64,000 bases of DNA from Temnothorax longispinosus (GCF_030848805.1 NC_092358.1:9774433-9838432); one strand, 5' to 3'. Shown: positions 48,721 through 62,176, counted from the first letter of the stretch. Program-made: numbers and translations. The notes: generated by a model from the letters alone, not told the origin.

Positions 48721-51700
48721 ATGTAATTCGATGTAAACGAGAGGAGAGTTGGAGAACATAATTACAGTTGAATGAAGCTTAACCCTATGGAAGATCATGG
48801 TATTTCTGCATGCACATTATGATTAAGTACGTCGTGATTTAAGCTAAAGCAAATCTATTACCATTAATATCGACAGATATTTTCTCAGCTGTTTTATGTG
48901 CAGGATAATAATTACTAATATTTTTCGTTATAATAGTTTATTCCGTAAATAAATATTGAAAAAAATGTCGTCAATTTCTTACGAATACATACTTGGGAAA
49001 GTTAGTGCTACGAAATTAAGATAGAAGACCGAAAGATTTTATAAAACTAAATAATCAACGTGATTCTCTTTTACGATTCGTCCAAGGAGGAAGAGTCAAA
49101 CGCTGTCTAAAGAGTCGCATCCATATTTCTCGTCGTAATTCACGCATCAAACAGACTGAACAACCGTGATACGAAACACCGCGTACTTAGTTGTTCGCCC
49201 GCTCATTCGTTCACCTGCCGCTCATTAGAAGCCTTATCGCTAATTAATCCATACAGCAACGGCGTTAAGGCTCTCGTGTCGTTCGTTGTGTTGCTTCTCC
49301 ATCCGCCTGCTGTCTCTTTTTCTCTTTCCTCTATCTCCCTCCCCCCGTAATTATAAGTATATACTTCCTGGACTCGTCACCTTAACGTTAAGGCTTTTCG
49401 GGGTGCGAGCGGCAATTATGCGGTTTCTCGTCTCGATATAAGATATTAACGAGTCTGCGAGAAGAATTGTTGGACGCGTTATCACAAATCTTTCCAGTTC
49501 AGGTCACTGATGCCAAAAAAAGATATACAAGTTGTCTCAGACCATCTGAACGATATTTTATGGACAGATTCTGGTGACTGATTTGATGTATATATATCTT
49601 TTGATGAAAATGTCGAGCTATCAATGACTGTCAAAGCTTCCCGACGATTGGATTAAACCGAAATAGTCGACGGAATCTTATTTGTTGTATATTTGATTTT
49701 TGAAGCGAGACTTACTTTAACGTGTGAAGCTATATACATATAAATATATTGATCAATAATTAATAAGTTGCCAGCTCCTTGCTTCTGAAATATATCCTTA
49801 TACCTTATACATCACAAATGAGCAATTTTCTTCGTAATCTTTTAAATCAATTTCTTTCCATTTGAATTGGGCTAAAGTTGGCAAGATACTTTGACAGTGT
49901 CACATGTTTCTACTTGAACGCAGTCATTCCGTCGCCTTTCAATCTCTTCTCCGCGTCGATCGCATCGACAGCGACGTTTACAATAATGTATGCAGTCAAT
50001 GTGTCAAGAGCCTGCCTGAATGGCTGCCGACGGTTATCCCCGGCGTTGTTAAGTCCATTTAAATCCACGGTTACGCGACAGCTGGCGTAGGTCAGTATCA
50101 TTATCTCGCGAGAGGAACGAGAGTGAAACGGCGAATCGATAGATGCGGACGTACGGGACATTAATAAACATGAAGAGGCGAGCGCGCGCGAGCGAGCGAG
50201 TCGGCGGACGGACCCTCCGCCGTCTCGTCGGCTTCTTCTTCTTCTTCGCGGGCCAACTTTTTTCCTCGCCTTACAGAAAGAATGATCGGATTTCTGTAAA
50301 GCGGTACCATTGCCACAGAATTCTTTCCGTCGAGATATAAATACGAGAACGATCAGACGCACCCCTTTGGCATCATTAATTCAAACGGAATTTTAAATTC
50401 CGTTCAATTCTCTCTTTCTCTATCTTGAATGGGATACACGGCTATCCCGTCTATATTTCTTAGTATTGAGTCATTTTTACGCACGCAAAGTGGAGAAAGC
50501 GAGAAACTACTCGGCAACAAAAAAGCGAAAGCGAAACGCTTTCATTCGATTCATCTGTTCGGCAACTATACATTGAATTATCTTCGATTCGCCAGCAAAT
50601 CGCAGTAATATTTCGAGACTGATGTATTAGCTAATAATGATAACACATCGGATAAAAACGCATGTACCGCGTCATATTACGAGAAAATAAACCACGGGGA
50701 GAGGCTAATTACTGCGAAAGTACTTATACTCGATGAGACGCTCATTCACGTCATAATTACGTTTTTCGTAATATCTATCTAATATCTCGTGTAGCCGCCT
50801 CGTTGCCAGTAACGCGAGAAGTAAGATCGCGAGTAACTGTCGAACGTAAGATTTAATCGACCGCAGCGTTCGCACACAGCGAGCGAAGACGCGAGAAGGA
50901 CGGGGAGAACACCCACCGTCCTATGCACCGGTACGCGGACTCCTTGCACGCGGGCAAGGAGCCGGCAACTTGTTAATTATTAATCAGCATGTTTAATTCA
51001 TATTGCGCGCGCCAGCTGTTTGTTTCCTTGATGCGCGCTAAGGTCTCGTACTTACTTATGGCAACGCTTAAACGTTACCGCGGGTAAGCATTGCGCTCCG
51101 GGTGCTTAGGAATTCTTTTCCCCTCCCTCCTCCCCCGTCTTCTTGCTCCCGCACCTGCGACTTTTTCTTTTGTCTTTTCCTCACCTTCCCGCGTCGTTCT
51201 TTCAATGCAGAAGTCCACGGCGATGCATACTAGGCATGCACGCTGCAACATGCACGCATCGCGCGCTCGCAAGGTCGCTCCCGTCGACGTTACCGGTGTA
51301 CGCTTAATTGGATTTGCCCCTTTTATCAGAAACGTCTTATCGCCTAAATTCATCAAATTATGATATCGGAATTGACAAGGATGTAACGATAACGAAACTG
51401 TCGTTAAGAATTATAGAATCAGCCTGCTGAATTTAGAGATGTGCGATTTACAAAATTGTGCATCACGTTTACGGTCTTCTTCTAAAAATTGTAGTGAATG
51501 TGATACCTATATATCGCATTGCGATTTTTATCTTATATTTTGAATTGTGCGCAATTTTGTATCATAAACTCAATTTTGAATCACGTGTCATTTTATATCG
51601 CAAACACCACTTTAAAACATTAAACTATTTATAAACATATACAAATGTTAATTTATTCACAACATGAAAAAATATATTTCTTCCATATCTTGCCGTAAAT

Positions 51701-53642
51701 AAAAACTTGTGCAAAGTTTTCTCATTTCCTTTGTATCTTAAGACGGAGCATAGAAGAGATAAGAGAACAACGCGATTACTTGACCTTCGTGAAGAAAGAA
51801 CGGCGAACGTTTCTCGATGACGAGAGAAATACCCTCGACTCGCCGAGATGGCGAACCTGACTCTCTCGAAAGTTATTCCGGAGATACGCGACGATCGATG
51901 TATCGCCGCGTGTATCCACGGCTAACGTTCGGAGCGTGTGCGCGGCATTTTATGTATCATTTTCGGGAGGGATGGGCCTCGTCTCTGTCTCTCGTCCCCT
52001 GCTTACCGCCCCGCGCGCACTTTTTCTCGGCGTACAACGGGGGTGTTTATGGGTTTATTATACGACCGATCCCGTCCGCTCGGCCGCTCGTACACGCGCA
52101 CGTGACAAATACGTGCACACCGGCGTATGATTCAGTGCGTGTGCGCGCGCGTGTGAGAGTCCGAGCGTTGCGGATCGGGCGCGTGCGAGTTCCTTCCCTC
52201 TAGGACTACCAGAAGCCGGCGTCTATAACGCGTGCGGGACCATAAAAAAATATCCGTGGAGTGAAAATAAATCTAACCTCGGGGCCGAGAGACCGGTCGG
52301 CCGGCCGCGCTCCCTTAACGCGAGGTAATAGAAACGAATGGCCATGAGAGGCGGAGAAAAGAAGTATACGAGGCAAGCCGTACGTGGAAAAAACGACGCC
52401 GGGGCTTCTCCGACGGCGTCGCGACGGAATTTCTACTCTATTCAGTTTGTAACGCCTCGTTAGCCCGGCGATATTCCGCGCATATCGCGCCCGTTTAATG
52501 TGCACGTGAGGCCGCGTCAAGGTGTTTAAGCAAAAGGTGCTTTGAAGGTAAAAACGCTATAGTTTCAGTCATATCGGCTACGAGTGTGTATACAAAGTGT
52601 TCCATATTCCCTGTTCTATTTCTTATGCAAGATTGAAAGAACAAGATAATGCACAATTCCAATTAAAAAAATAGAAATAATTTTCTGAGATAAATAGAGA
52701 TTTATTTTTTCTTCATCTTAAAAATGTTATATGTTATATACTTTAGTATATACAGATGCTATAAATACACTGCTGTATCGTTAACAATCTACGTTTCGTC
52801 GAATGTTATTACGGAAAATACGAGCAAATTTATCTGTCACTTGAAAGGCATTAACTCAAGCGCTTTTACTGTGTATAACCACACGTACACGATCGCCGAG
52901 CCGTAATGAAGCTCCCGCATGTTCTATACATAAGACGGCGGCGGCGGCACCCAGTTTCCACTATCTTCCCCCAACTGGCTTGAGAAAAAGGGAAAATGTT
53001 ATTGAAAGATCGCAGGTCGGGAAGCAGAGGAAGGCGGGTAGAGGGACAACGCCGAGAGATAACCGCGAGGGTAGAAAGAGGAGCATAAACGACGGCGAAG
53101 AAGAGGGATGCGGATGCCGAAGACAAGAGAAGGGAAGAACGGTGGGTTTACCGCAGAGCGGTACCACCCTTAGCGCGGTCTGAGTTCATTGCGCGAGTCA
53201 TCAGTATCCATAAGCGATGAGTTACCCTTCGCTCGCTTTCCCTCCTTCTCTCTCCTCCTCCTCCCTGATCTCTTGCCCTCTTTCTCTCTCATCGCGCGGC
53301 GGTGCAAACCCCGTCGATGGAAGAGGAAGGTTAGGATCGGGCCACCTGGTTCGCTTGTTCGACGCGCCTCGCCGCAGCTTCTCTCCTCTCTGCCGGATGG
53401 TCGAAAGGATGGCGGGGCCACCATCGTCGGAGAAGGACGAAGGCCGAGGACGTGCGGCTGGCGCTGGTGCTGCTGGTGGTGGGTAGTGGGTGGTTGATTT
53501 TCTTAGGTCAACGTATAATCAAGCCACCGAGGAGAGGCACTACAGGGAGAGGGATAAAGAGAAAGAGGGAGAGAAAGAGAGAGAGAGAGAAAGCACGGAC
53601 AGCTATCGTCCTAGACCAATCCCCGGGCTTCGTCGGCGAACA
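48721..53642. other. Noncoding stretch
   Basis: AT-rich patches at 48720-49080, 49500-49870, 51360-51780 and 52530-52900 alternate with CpG-rich DNA. A 14-bp palindrome CCTTAACGTTAAGG lies at 49380-49393. Two small hairpins lie at 50897-50922 and 50940-50961. GTTAATTATTAATC, an HNF1-like homeodomain dyad, is at 50972-50985. Loosely repeated ATTGTGC/CAATTTTG motifs occur at 51440-51600. Purine tract at about 53555-53591. ORFs up to 150 codons lack domains. Confidence 0.6.
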
Positions 53643-53761
53643 GCCCCCGAAAGCGGGGGCGAGCCAACCGGCGGCTCCACTTCGAGGAGAGAAGGAGCCT
53701 TCTCGAAGGAATCTTCCGGATGAAGGTACTACCTTCGGATACTCCGCTCCTCTTCGAGGAG
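53643..53761. other. Cluster of short inverted repeats
   Basis: Within 119 bases: GCCCCCG/CGGGGGC (53643-53660, 4-base loop), CTTCGAG/CTCGAAG (53680-53708), GGCTCC/GGAGCC (53673-53699, interleaved with the previous), GAAGGT/ACCTTC (53722-53736) and CTCCTC/GAGGAG (53747-53761). Each is short enough to occur by chance, but the density is unusual for this window. It could be a structured transcript or just local GC-rich low complexity. Confidence 0.4.
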
Positions 53762-56440
53762 AATACATTCTCTCTCGGTAGAGCCGCGTCCGTAAACCAC
53801 CCAACCCTCGCTAGAAACGCCATCCTAGAACAACCGCGTCTGCGATGGCTCTTACGTACTACGTGGTTACGGCTAAAGTTAATAACGGACAGACCGCCAG
53901 TGTACGACGATTGAATTAAACGAGCAGCCGTCTCATCCCCGAATGCTCGCGGGACTACTGCGCGGTCTCTTTCGGAATGATTAGATTTCAGAAAGTCGAC
54001 TCTGGTTGACTACGTGTTCAGGAGACCTCTCTCACTCGGAAGATATCGCTGGGGGACGGAAACGTAATGCTCACCTTCCTAAGTGCGAAATTATTCGCGC
54101 CCTTGAGATACCTGATTATATTTCTCCCAAAATCATTTACTCTGTTACTCTTAATATGTTTTATTACAATCATATACTCAAGTATTTCAAATTATGCAAT
54201 TGTGATAAGATAACATTTTGAAATACGTAAGGCTTCGGAAACTTCAAGTATATTATAAATTCTTAAATATGTTTGAGGAAATTTGTGCAGTCTTAAAAAC
54301 CGTTTTGAAGTTGCTTGAACACATATGACCTCGTTTTTAAATTATATGAATTAAATACTTTGCGACGTCAATTCTAGTCGTTTTGCCATTCTGCCATTCT
54401 AAAACTGGCGATAGCAATCTGAATGTAGACGTCGGCTTAAGACGTCCCTTCGAATTTCATGTCGCGTACAGGACGAATGGATATCGGCTGATGAGACCGA
54501 CTGATCTGAAAGAGAGAGCAGAAGGGACGAGAGACTCGCGACAGGAGGAGAGGGGCAGAAATAGCCAGACGGCCAGAGCGGTCTCGGTACGTCGAAAGTC
54601 CGTGTTCTTGAAGGCAACGGGGCGAGATGGAAAAATTGCCTCGATGTAAAAACATGAGAATCGCTTCTCCGCCGTCCACACTCAATAAAACGACCTCGAC
54701 CTAAGAGATACGCGATTCACCGTGCCGCATATATATATGTAGAGGAAGCACTCGCGCAAACACACGGGGAGAACGGCGTATACCGAGCGAAAAATATACA
54801 CGACCACACAGGCTCGCGCGTCCACTCGGACGGCTTCCTTTTGCAACATGGTGGAGGAAACGGGGGAGCACGAGGGAGGAAAGGACACATGAGAAGCCAA
54901 GCGGGAGGAGGGAAGGAAGCGGTAGCATCCACATCCAGTCGAGTGGTCAGCTATCGAAACCTCCTACCCGTCCGCTACCAATCCGTCCCACCCCCCTCCG
55001 CCCCCGGGGGACCGGCTCCATCGACCAATAATAAAAAATATACGAGATCTGTTCGGGCTCACATGGACGCAACCGACCGGCACGCCGATCTACGTAGACG
55101 TAGGCGAATTATACTTCGAGGCCGGTTCTAAGTGATCGCATTTCCACATAGACGAGCTGCCCCGATACGATATGAAAGACTGCCTGGTGCCGTTATTGCC
55201 GCGTAGCGAGGGGCTGAGAAAAGCCATCGCGCCGGCCGCGACGGGGGGCGCCATGAGATCCGAAACGGAACATTATCGAGTCGGATATTTTCTTTTTTTT
55301 TCGGGATTTTTATGATTGCCGCTTGCGACGAAGAAACGCAGAAAAAATAGAGGATCATTTATCGTAGAAAAAATGACTAAATGCAGTCCTATATATATGA
55401 ATGTGCTAAAGTCTTTATTGAGATGCAATTCGATAAATCTATCTGGGATATTCCTTCTCTCCTTTCAATTTTTTATTATTTTCTATTAAATAGAATTTTT
55501 AACTGCTTATTTATTCTTCTCAACTTTCATAGTCATAAAAGACAAACGTATGATCTTTTGTTATATTAAAAATATGGTGGCACATTCCCTTAGTAATTAT
55601 CAAAAATATACATATATTACATTGTCTTTAACATTACAACTTTTTTTGGAAAATAAATTTCTTAGAAAGAAAATATTGAATTTGTTTTCACTGCGACTAA
55701 CGAGCGCATACTGATGCGATAGCAAGAGCAAAGTACTTGCCGGAAGAGCGCGAAACAGTTGCACGAAATCTATCACCAGCGTTCCCTTTTGTGATCCTGG
55801 CGCCCCAGCGGGGCCAAGTTAACGGAAGAAAGATGATCCATTCGTCATAATATAAAAATGGCTGTGACAGCGTTATCTGTGGCCATTTCCTGCAGTCGTA
55901 GCGCCGGTTCCCCGAGCTCACTTGTCACTATGCCGGAGGTAATGATCATTACTGAGGGTTTCAACCCTACGCGCGGTACAGAGATATACGAACCCTGAGA
56001 AAGAAAGTAGAAGATCGCGTAAGAGCAGAGAGAGATCGTGCCTGTCAAAAAGAGAAGTCGAAAGAGAAGATGCTGGGAGAAAGCGGGACGCGGAGAGGAA
56101 GAGGGGGTTGCAGGGTACTACGAGCGGGGATGGAGAGCAGAAGACGATGATATAGACTCTGTTCTCGACCCTGCCTTTGCCTCCTCCGCGATCTCCCGGC
56201 TACCCACCCCACAGGAGGGTGGAACAAGATGGCCGCTGGTAGGACTTCCCGGCCCAGGTCGGGTTTATGTGTCGTAATAAATGGTAATTTAAAACAGCGA
56301 GAACTAACAATTTCTTTCTTTATTTCTTCCCCAATGCTCCGCGCTCAAGAGCGCGCCCACGACGAACGCGTTCACCCAGCCGAGTGCTACGAACGCACAC
56401 AGAATCGCCGTGCAAACACACGTACGCGCGCGTACAAACC
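53762..56440. other. Noncoding stretch
   Basis: AT-rich at 54060-54380 and 55310-55690, otherwise CpG-rich. ACAAGATGGCCGC at 56224-56236 resembles the YY1/Pho consensus and follows a CCCCACAG that could read as a splice acceptor, but no frame is convincing. ORFs under 100 codons, overlapping on both strands. Confidence 0.6.
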
Positions 56441-56460
56441 GGGGGGGTGGGGGACGAGGG
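56441..56460 (+). other. G-quadruplex-forming motif
   Basis: A run of seven G, then T, five G, ACGA and three G satisfies a canonical four-run pattern if the first run is split. It is shorter than the motifs at 13695 and 16832. Confidence 0.55.
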
Positions 56461-59030
56461 CACCGCTCGCACCTAGAGGGGTAGATCTTTTCGAAGGTGG
56501 TAAACGGAGGAAGGCGTAGCGAGGTCTGAGAGGATAGGGTGCTAGAGCACCGAGCCACAGGGGTGGAAAAGGGGTTCGGTGGTGGTGGCACTTTCGTGCG
56601 GGGATATAGCCAAGCCAAGAAACCGTGAACCAGCCAGTCAGCCCACGTAATATAAAGAGATATGTGCCGCGGAATGGCATTACCATTAGGAGATATAGTT
56701 TAGCGGAGGAGGCAGCAGATGAAATGAGATACTGCGGCTGAATCATGCATGAAGCGAAGAAGGTGCGATTCGCCGTTCTCTTTTCGCTCGACAGTTCCCG
56801 TACACGCGTTTTCCTGCATGTATACACGCTCACGTGTGTGTGCATGTATATACAAACCGAGAGAACATCACCGGTGATCTCCGTTTCGCCCCCCCTTGGC
56901 CGCGGATTTTCTCCGTCAACTTTCCCCGCCTTATCTTACGCTTTTCTCTTTGCCACCTTACTCGGTTCCCCGATTCTCTCTTCTCTCTCTCCCCTCTCTC
57001 TCTCGTTCTCCTTTTCGTCCCTTTGCCGACCCTCCGTCTCCTCCTCGCGCGGACTCGATGAGAAAAGTGAATATGCTACAATATTCAAATGGCAGCCGTG
57101 CGACACTTTATTAAACGCGCTATTTGCATCGCCGCCAACATCCCCCGCGTGTCTCCCCTTTCTATCGCCCACTCCCTCTCTGCATCGGCCGACGGTCGAC
57201 GGTCCTTTTTGGTTGCCGACCAGACAGAGACGAGCACGTTGCTCGGTGCCTGATTAAAAACTCGCCAACGGAGCCATCCGCTGTGATAGCGGCGCGTTAC
57301 GCTCCGCACGCTGAAAACATTCGGATCGAGAATATCGTTTTTCTATCGCCGTTGTAATCGAAATCACTAAAGTCTTAAAGTTAATGAAATAAAAGATATT
57401 AATGGTGATAAAAAAAGATTTACAATTTTGAATTATAATTTTGAATAGAAAAATAATGGAATTTTCTTTTAAAAATGAGATTGTATAGTTTCAATTTTGT
57501 ATTATCCAAATACCTTTGACAATAATTTCAGAGCAAAGAAGGTATGCAGCTTATAAAAAAAAGATTCATTATTATGAGAGTCGTAGTGCATGCAGAGATA
57601 CTAGGAGAGTATTCGGGCAGACTATCCCCGTAATTCTTCAGCCTGGGGCGCGCAGGCACACATTATGCTAATTTGTCTTTTAATCTCGTGGCACCACCGG
57701 TGTGCGTCTTCTCTTTTCGTTCGGAGAGGGAAGCTCATATCCCCCCCGACTAATACCGGAATACAATCTGAGAGCGTGCAAGCGTGCTATTTACTTTGGA
57801 GAACATGAGTGGCTCGTACCTATCATAACAATACTGTTTCTATTGAGAATCTTAAGGGTCCTGTGTAGACTCTCGAGAGCGTGATTACAGGAGTAGAACG
57901 ATCTCGAACGGAAATAAATGGCGATCAATTTTCTCGGGTACGTGAATGAGAAGAGGATATCTTCTTGTGTATCATTTTACTCTATTCGCAGTGCGTTTCT
58001 ACAATATTCCTGTCGGAACTCGAGATGAAACATCTAATACTTTCCACCGTCTGCGAATCCAGACTACTGCCGCAAAAGCGAAAATTCAACCTGCGAGTGC
58101 GGGTGAAATTCCAGCGGGCGCAGGTTGAAGGGCAAAAAGCGTCTTCGAGGAAAGAAACTCGGAATCACGACGCGAATGAAGTAGGCGGGAGGACCAGATG
58201 GTGGTGGCCCGCGACGGCGGCGGTAGTGGGAGCACTTATGCATTTATGCATTCATATTTCCGCGGTCTTCTCGAGACGAACCGTAAGACGACGACGTTGT
58301 CGTCGTCTTCGTCGTCGTCGCGCGTCGTAGTCATAGGAGCGCCCGAACCGCAGCGATGCTCCGCGCCATCGAGGAAGAGGAAAGGTAGGGAAGCGAAAGA
58401 GGTGGGCGTAAAGTTGCTTCGGAATAATAATACACGCCGGCGCCCGTGCTAGCTTCGCTCGCAGGAAAAAATCTGAATATATGAAATATAATGACAGAGT
58501 GTGTACGCCTCCGCTCTCGCGGAGCGTTCGCCAGATTCGGGATGGCCGCGTCGAGAGGAGCAGATCCGCAGGAGCGCCGATGGAACGTCCCTCGACTTCG
58601 TTACGGCATCGGCACCACTTTAGCCTGCAAACCGCGATTGCGAGATACTCAACCCTTAAGGGAAAGAAGAAAATTATATAAAGAGAGCTATATTTCAAAA
58701 GAAAAACCTATATTGTCAAGATATTGATTGTTTGATGATTATCTTCAGTAAACAGAAACTCCATAATGTTTTGAATTAATCTGATCTTTGGTAGACTTGA
58801 ATTTTGCAATAAAGAGGTCGCGATAAAGAAGATTTTCGTTTTCCGAAGAAATAATCGCAAATCTGAGGATTGCCGAGGATTGCCTCCAACTTGAAACCTG
58901 CTCGATCCGGTAAACAATGGCGATGATGGACCATCGAAGGACGAGGGTATCGAGACCTGACTAGAAAGGACGCGACAGAGAACAGTCGGCGACGCCGATG
59001 GCGTAAGGGTAGGAAGGTAGATGGATGAAA
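56461..59030. other. Noncoding stretch
   Basis: CT-rich tract at about 56970-57020, AT-rich patch at 57360-57570, GTC/GAC triplets at 58286-58322, and AT-rich 58680-58860. ORFs up to 170 codons (56745-57257) are Ser/Leu/Pro-rich where they cross the CT tract and are domain-free. Confidence 0.6.
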
Positions 59031-59068
59031 GGAAGGAAGGAAGGAAGGAAGGAAGGAAGGAAGGAAGG
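59031..59068. repeat. (GGAA)n tetranucleotide repeat
   Basis: About nine uninterrupted GGAA units. Confidence 0.97.
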
Positions 59069-59956
59069 GCGCCGTCGTAGCCAGGGTACCCGTGGCTCCG
59101 CCTATCGGCGCGCCGCCTCGCGGTGGTGAATACATTTAGCCTGGTTAGTTTACAAATGAATACAGCGATTGAAGCAACTTATAATATCAATGTACCTCCG
59201 GCCGTCTTGCTCGCACACCGTGCGCCACCCCTTGCTAGCATCTCACTTCCACCCACTCTCTCGCGGGGTTCCATACAGAATGGCCATATTAACTTGATAA
59301 TTAGCTCGGTTATACGACTTGCAGATGAGGAAAGACTCGGGACGGACGTCGGCTACCCCTACCAGGAGTGGTGCCAGTGTTCCTTGCTCTGCTCCCTATG
59401 CTATGCTCGACTCGGCCCGGCTCCTCGTCGCTCGTCGGATGGATATAGAACCCTTAGTTCGTATTCCTCTCCCTGTCTGCTAGGAACCCCGTCGTGGTTC
59501 GTCTCGCAGCCGGTAAATCCGACGCCGTCGTCGTCGTCCTCGTCCTTGTTGTCGCGCTCGTGACATATCTTACGGAGTACCGATCTCTCAGTGAATTTTC
59601 TAAGTGCCTAGCCTTATCCCGCGAGAGTGGCAGCAGGGTTAATCTAGGTGATCACGTGTTCGAACATGCGATCATGACCACGTGCCATGAGATTTCTCAT
59701 GAGGATCAGAATGACGAGGTCAACGTTCGCCGTTTTGTTATCAGCGGGTTCCATCAGGCTGTTACGATCATGATAAAGAGGTACGTTTCTCGGTCAGAGT
59801 GGAAAAGGCGCGTTATTAGAAACGCACGGGGTACCGGTGCGTCGCCTCGATCGTCAATCTAGGAACCGCGACCATCAAGCGGATGACCTTCCTCCGACGT
59901 CGGAGGATCAGGTGACGGGAAAGCGAACATGCGTGTGCTAGGTGGCGCCTTGAGGA
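59069..59956. other. Noncoding stretch with paired E-boxes
   Basis: A GTC triplet tract lies at 59521-59548. Two CACGTG E-boxes lie at 59653-59658 and 59679-59684, with TGTTCGAACA between them and ATGAGATTTCTCAT just downstream. An 18-bp perfect palindrome TCCTCCGACGTCGGAGGA lies at 59890-59907. A 122-codon ORF (59494-59862) has ordinary composition in its second half but is not recognisable. Confidence 0.55.
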
Positions 59957-60288
59957 CCCAAAATGGCCGCACACCCGACGGCTAGGTGAAAAGCGATATC
60001 TCGCGCGCGCGTTTCGGAGTCGAAGTGGCGAGCCGAGTCGAGCCGAGCCAAACCGTGAGCACTGTGCGACGTCCTCCTTGAGGACTCGCGCTTGCCGAAG
60101 GTCCACCGCGCGCGATGCGGGAATACAAACTACGAGATACGCGCGTACCAGCGCATTCCGGGAGATGACTGGCATAGAGAAAACTCGCCTTTGGAGCCGC
60201 GCCCGACCGCTCGGCTCGGCTCGGCTCGCTCGGCTACTCGCCTCACCGTCTACGACCGGAATGCAGAGGACGCGGCGGCCATATTGGG
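59957..60288. promoter_or_regulatory. CpG-rich module bounded by inverted YY1/Pho-like sites
   Basis: CCCAAAATGGCCGC (59957-59970) and, on the other strand, CCCAATATGGCCGC (60275-60288) match at 13 of 14 bases in opposite orientation. Inside, GCGAGCCGAGTCGAGCC (60028-60044) faces GGCTCGGCTCGGCTCGC (60213-60229) as an inverted repeat with one mismatch. AAAATGGCSGC is the established YY1/Pho consensus type. A bidirectional CpG promoter or boundary element is an inference. The 215-codon minus ORF across it (59816-60463) is Arg-rich and domain-free. Confidence 0.35.
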
Positions 60289-62106
60289 CCTCGCCTCTCT
60301 CTTTCTCCTTCCATCCGCCTCCTCTTTTCTTATCTTCTTCATGCCTTTTCCTCCCTTTCTTCTTCCACTTCCTCCGTCCTCGTCGTTTCATCGCCTCTAC
60401 TTTTAGCGATGTGTTTACGATAAGTACACACAAATGACGGGCGATATACGCTTCTTGTGACATTACATCGTCGAATTACAAGGTTGAACACGCTTCACTC
60501 TTTCACGCCTATCAGAGAAATCGGATAGATTTTTCGTGGTGAACATCACTCGGCTTAAAACGTTTTCCCATTTAATTCCATCGTCGACTTTATTTTCCGT
60601 GAACACGAACGAACAATCCTCGCAACCTTGGCTTTCAAGGAGTCTATCGCGTGCGTTTGTTTTATGCTTTCTTCATCATGAATGCCATTGCTGGTAAATT
60701 TCTCTGTACGTACAAAGATTTCTTAATCGCCTCGCGTGCAAGATTCTGCAACGCAATATGAAAGAAAGGAGGAGAAAATAGTTATGTGCGTGGATAAATT
60801 ATTTTACTCCTATATATTAATGTATATCACCAAATCAACTTACGCAGTGATATATTAAGCGCCATATCGACTTAACTTTAAAATCAAATACTGTCGTTCT
60901 CCATGTTCCATTATTCTGATACAACATCGTACCAGATTTAATGGATAAAGATTGATGCCGTCCATCGCAGAATCGTTATTAAATTGTGCTATTATGACTG
61001 TAACTTAACTTTATTTCAAAATTGAAAACCTGGTAACTTTAGATAAGCCGCCTTCATCTACTCGCGCCTTTGATCGTGAACGATCGCTCTCGGTTTTTCG
61101 ACATCAAGTTCGATGGCGTCTGCTGCAAAAATGATAGTCGTGAAATCGCCCTATCGTGAAACGAACGAACGGTAGCGAAAGAAGGCGGAGGAACGTCGGA
61201 GGCGGGCCCGGCGACGCGATACGTACGTGCCGTCACGTACGCGACGGGGTTTTTTACTGAAATCAAATCTAAATAAAGCGGCGAGTTCGTAACACAGCGA
61301 TATACACGGACGCCGCGAATTGTTCCCATGGCGGTACCCGTGAGATATCGCCCGTGTTTTATCGTTATCTCAACGTTTCGGCGACCGCCGTCGGCGCGCC
61401 GCGCCGTCACGCTTGTTACACGCGCCCAAATCAAAGTCTGATCAATCAGCTCCATTTTCACTCCACCTCGTTCAATTTAGCATCAAGATTAATATAATGG
61501 AGATTAAGAGAAAATTAAAAAACAGGAAAATCCTTATATTCTTCAAGAAAATATAAAAATGTTAAACGTATTATCCAGGCCTTTTGTAAATGCAATTGTA
61601 CGTGTTATAGAAACATTATTTAAGACACAAATATAATCGACGTAAGCTATAAAATTATTCTCAGTTAAAATAGTTCGCGGTTCTTTATATTAAAAAATTA
61701 CTCACCTAGATACGGAAACAAGTATGTACAATAGAAAACAAATTTTTAGATTTGTTTCAATTTATCAAGTATATGTGCGCGTGTAACGACTTTAAAATAC
61801 CGCTACATTACTGTCAACACAGTACGAGCTCTACCGATCATCGGCCGACGCGACGCGACGCGGACGCGTTTGCGAGACTCCCGATTACGGCCTCAGCGGT
61901 AATCGGCGTCACATTGCACGCGGAAAACGAGTTTTCACGGGCGATAAATTCAAGAATAGCGTGAGCGCGACGAGGACCCGGGCCGGTACCACAGGGTGTA
62001 CGGCAAACAACACCTGCCGCGACTCGCAGTGTGGGTGCCGCGAGGAGGGTATAGGGAGGCCCGACAAAAGTAATGTATGCACCCTTGTACGCTGTACAAT
62101 GGAAAC

Positions 62107-62109
<3 letters not shown>
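60289..62109. other. Noncoding stretch
   Basis: A CT-rich tail (60295-60390), then mixed to AT-rich DNA (60480-61050), a CpG-rich block (61050-61470) with a domain-free 135-codon minus ORF, and AT-rich 61480-61830. Nothing else is supportable. Confidence 0.6.

Positions 62110-62171
<62 letters not shown>
62110..62171. repeat. (GA)n microsatellite, 62 bases
   Basis: Uninterrupted GA run in CpG-rich sequence. It makes Arg-Glu or Ser-Leu runs in all frames. Confidence 0.98.

Positions 62172-62176
<5 letters not shown>

Noticed and set aside
49910..50362. 150-codon minus-strand ORF whose C-terminal third has ordinary amino-acid composition
   Set aside because: The N-terminal part is Arg-rich low complexity, the product is unrecognised, and no splice context supports it. 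A protein search would decide; no hit in Hymenoptera would confirm rejection.
59494..59862. 122-codon plus ORF with ordinary composition in its second half
   Set aside because: It begins in a GTC triplet repeat and has no recognisable domain. The interval is better explained by E-boxes and palindromes.
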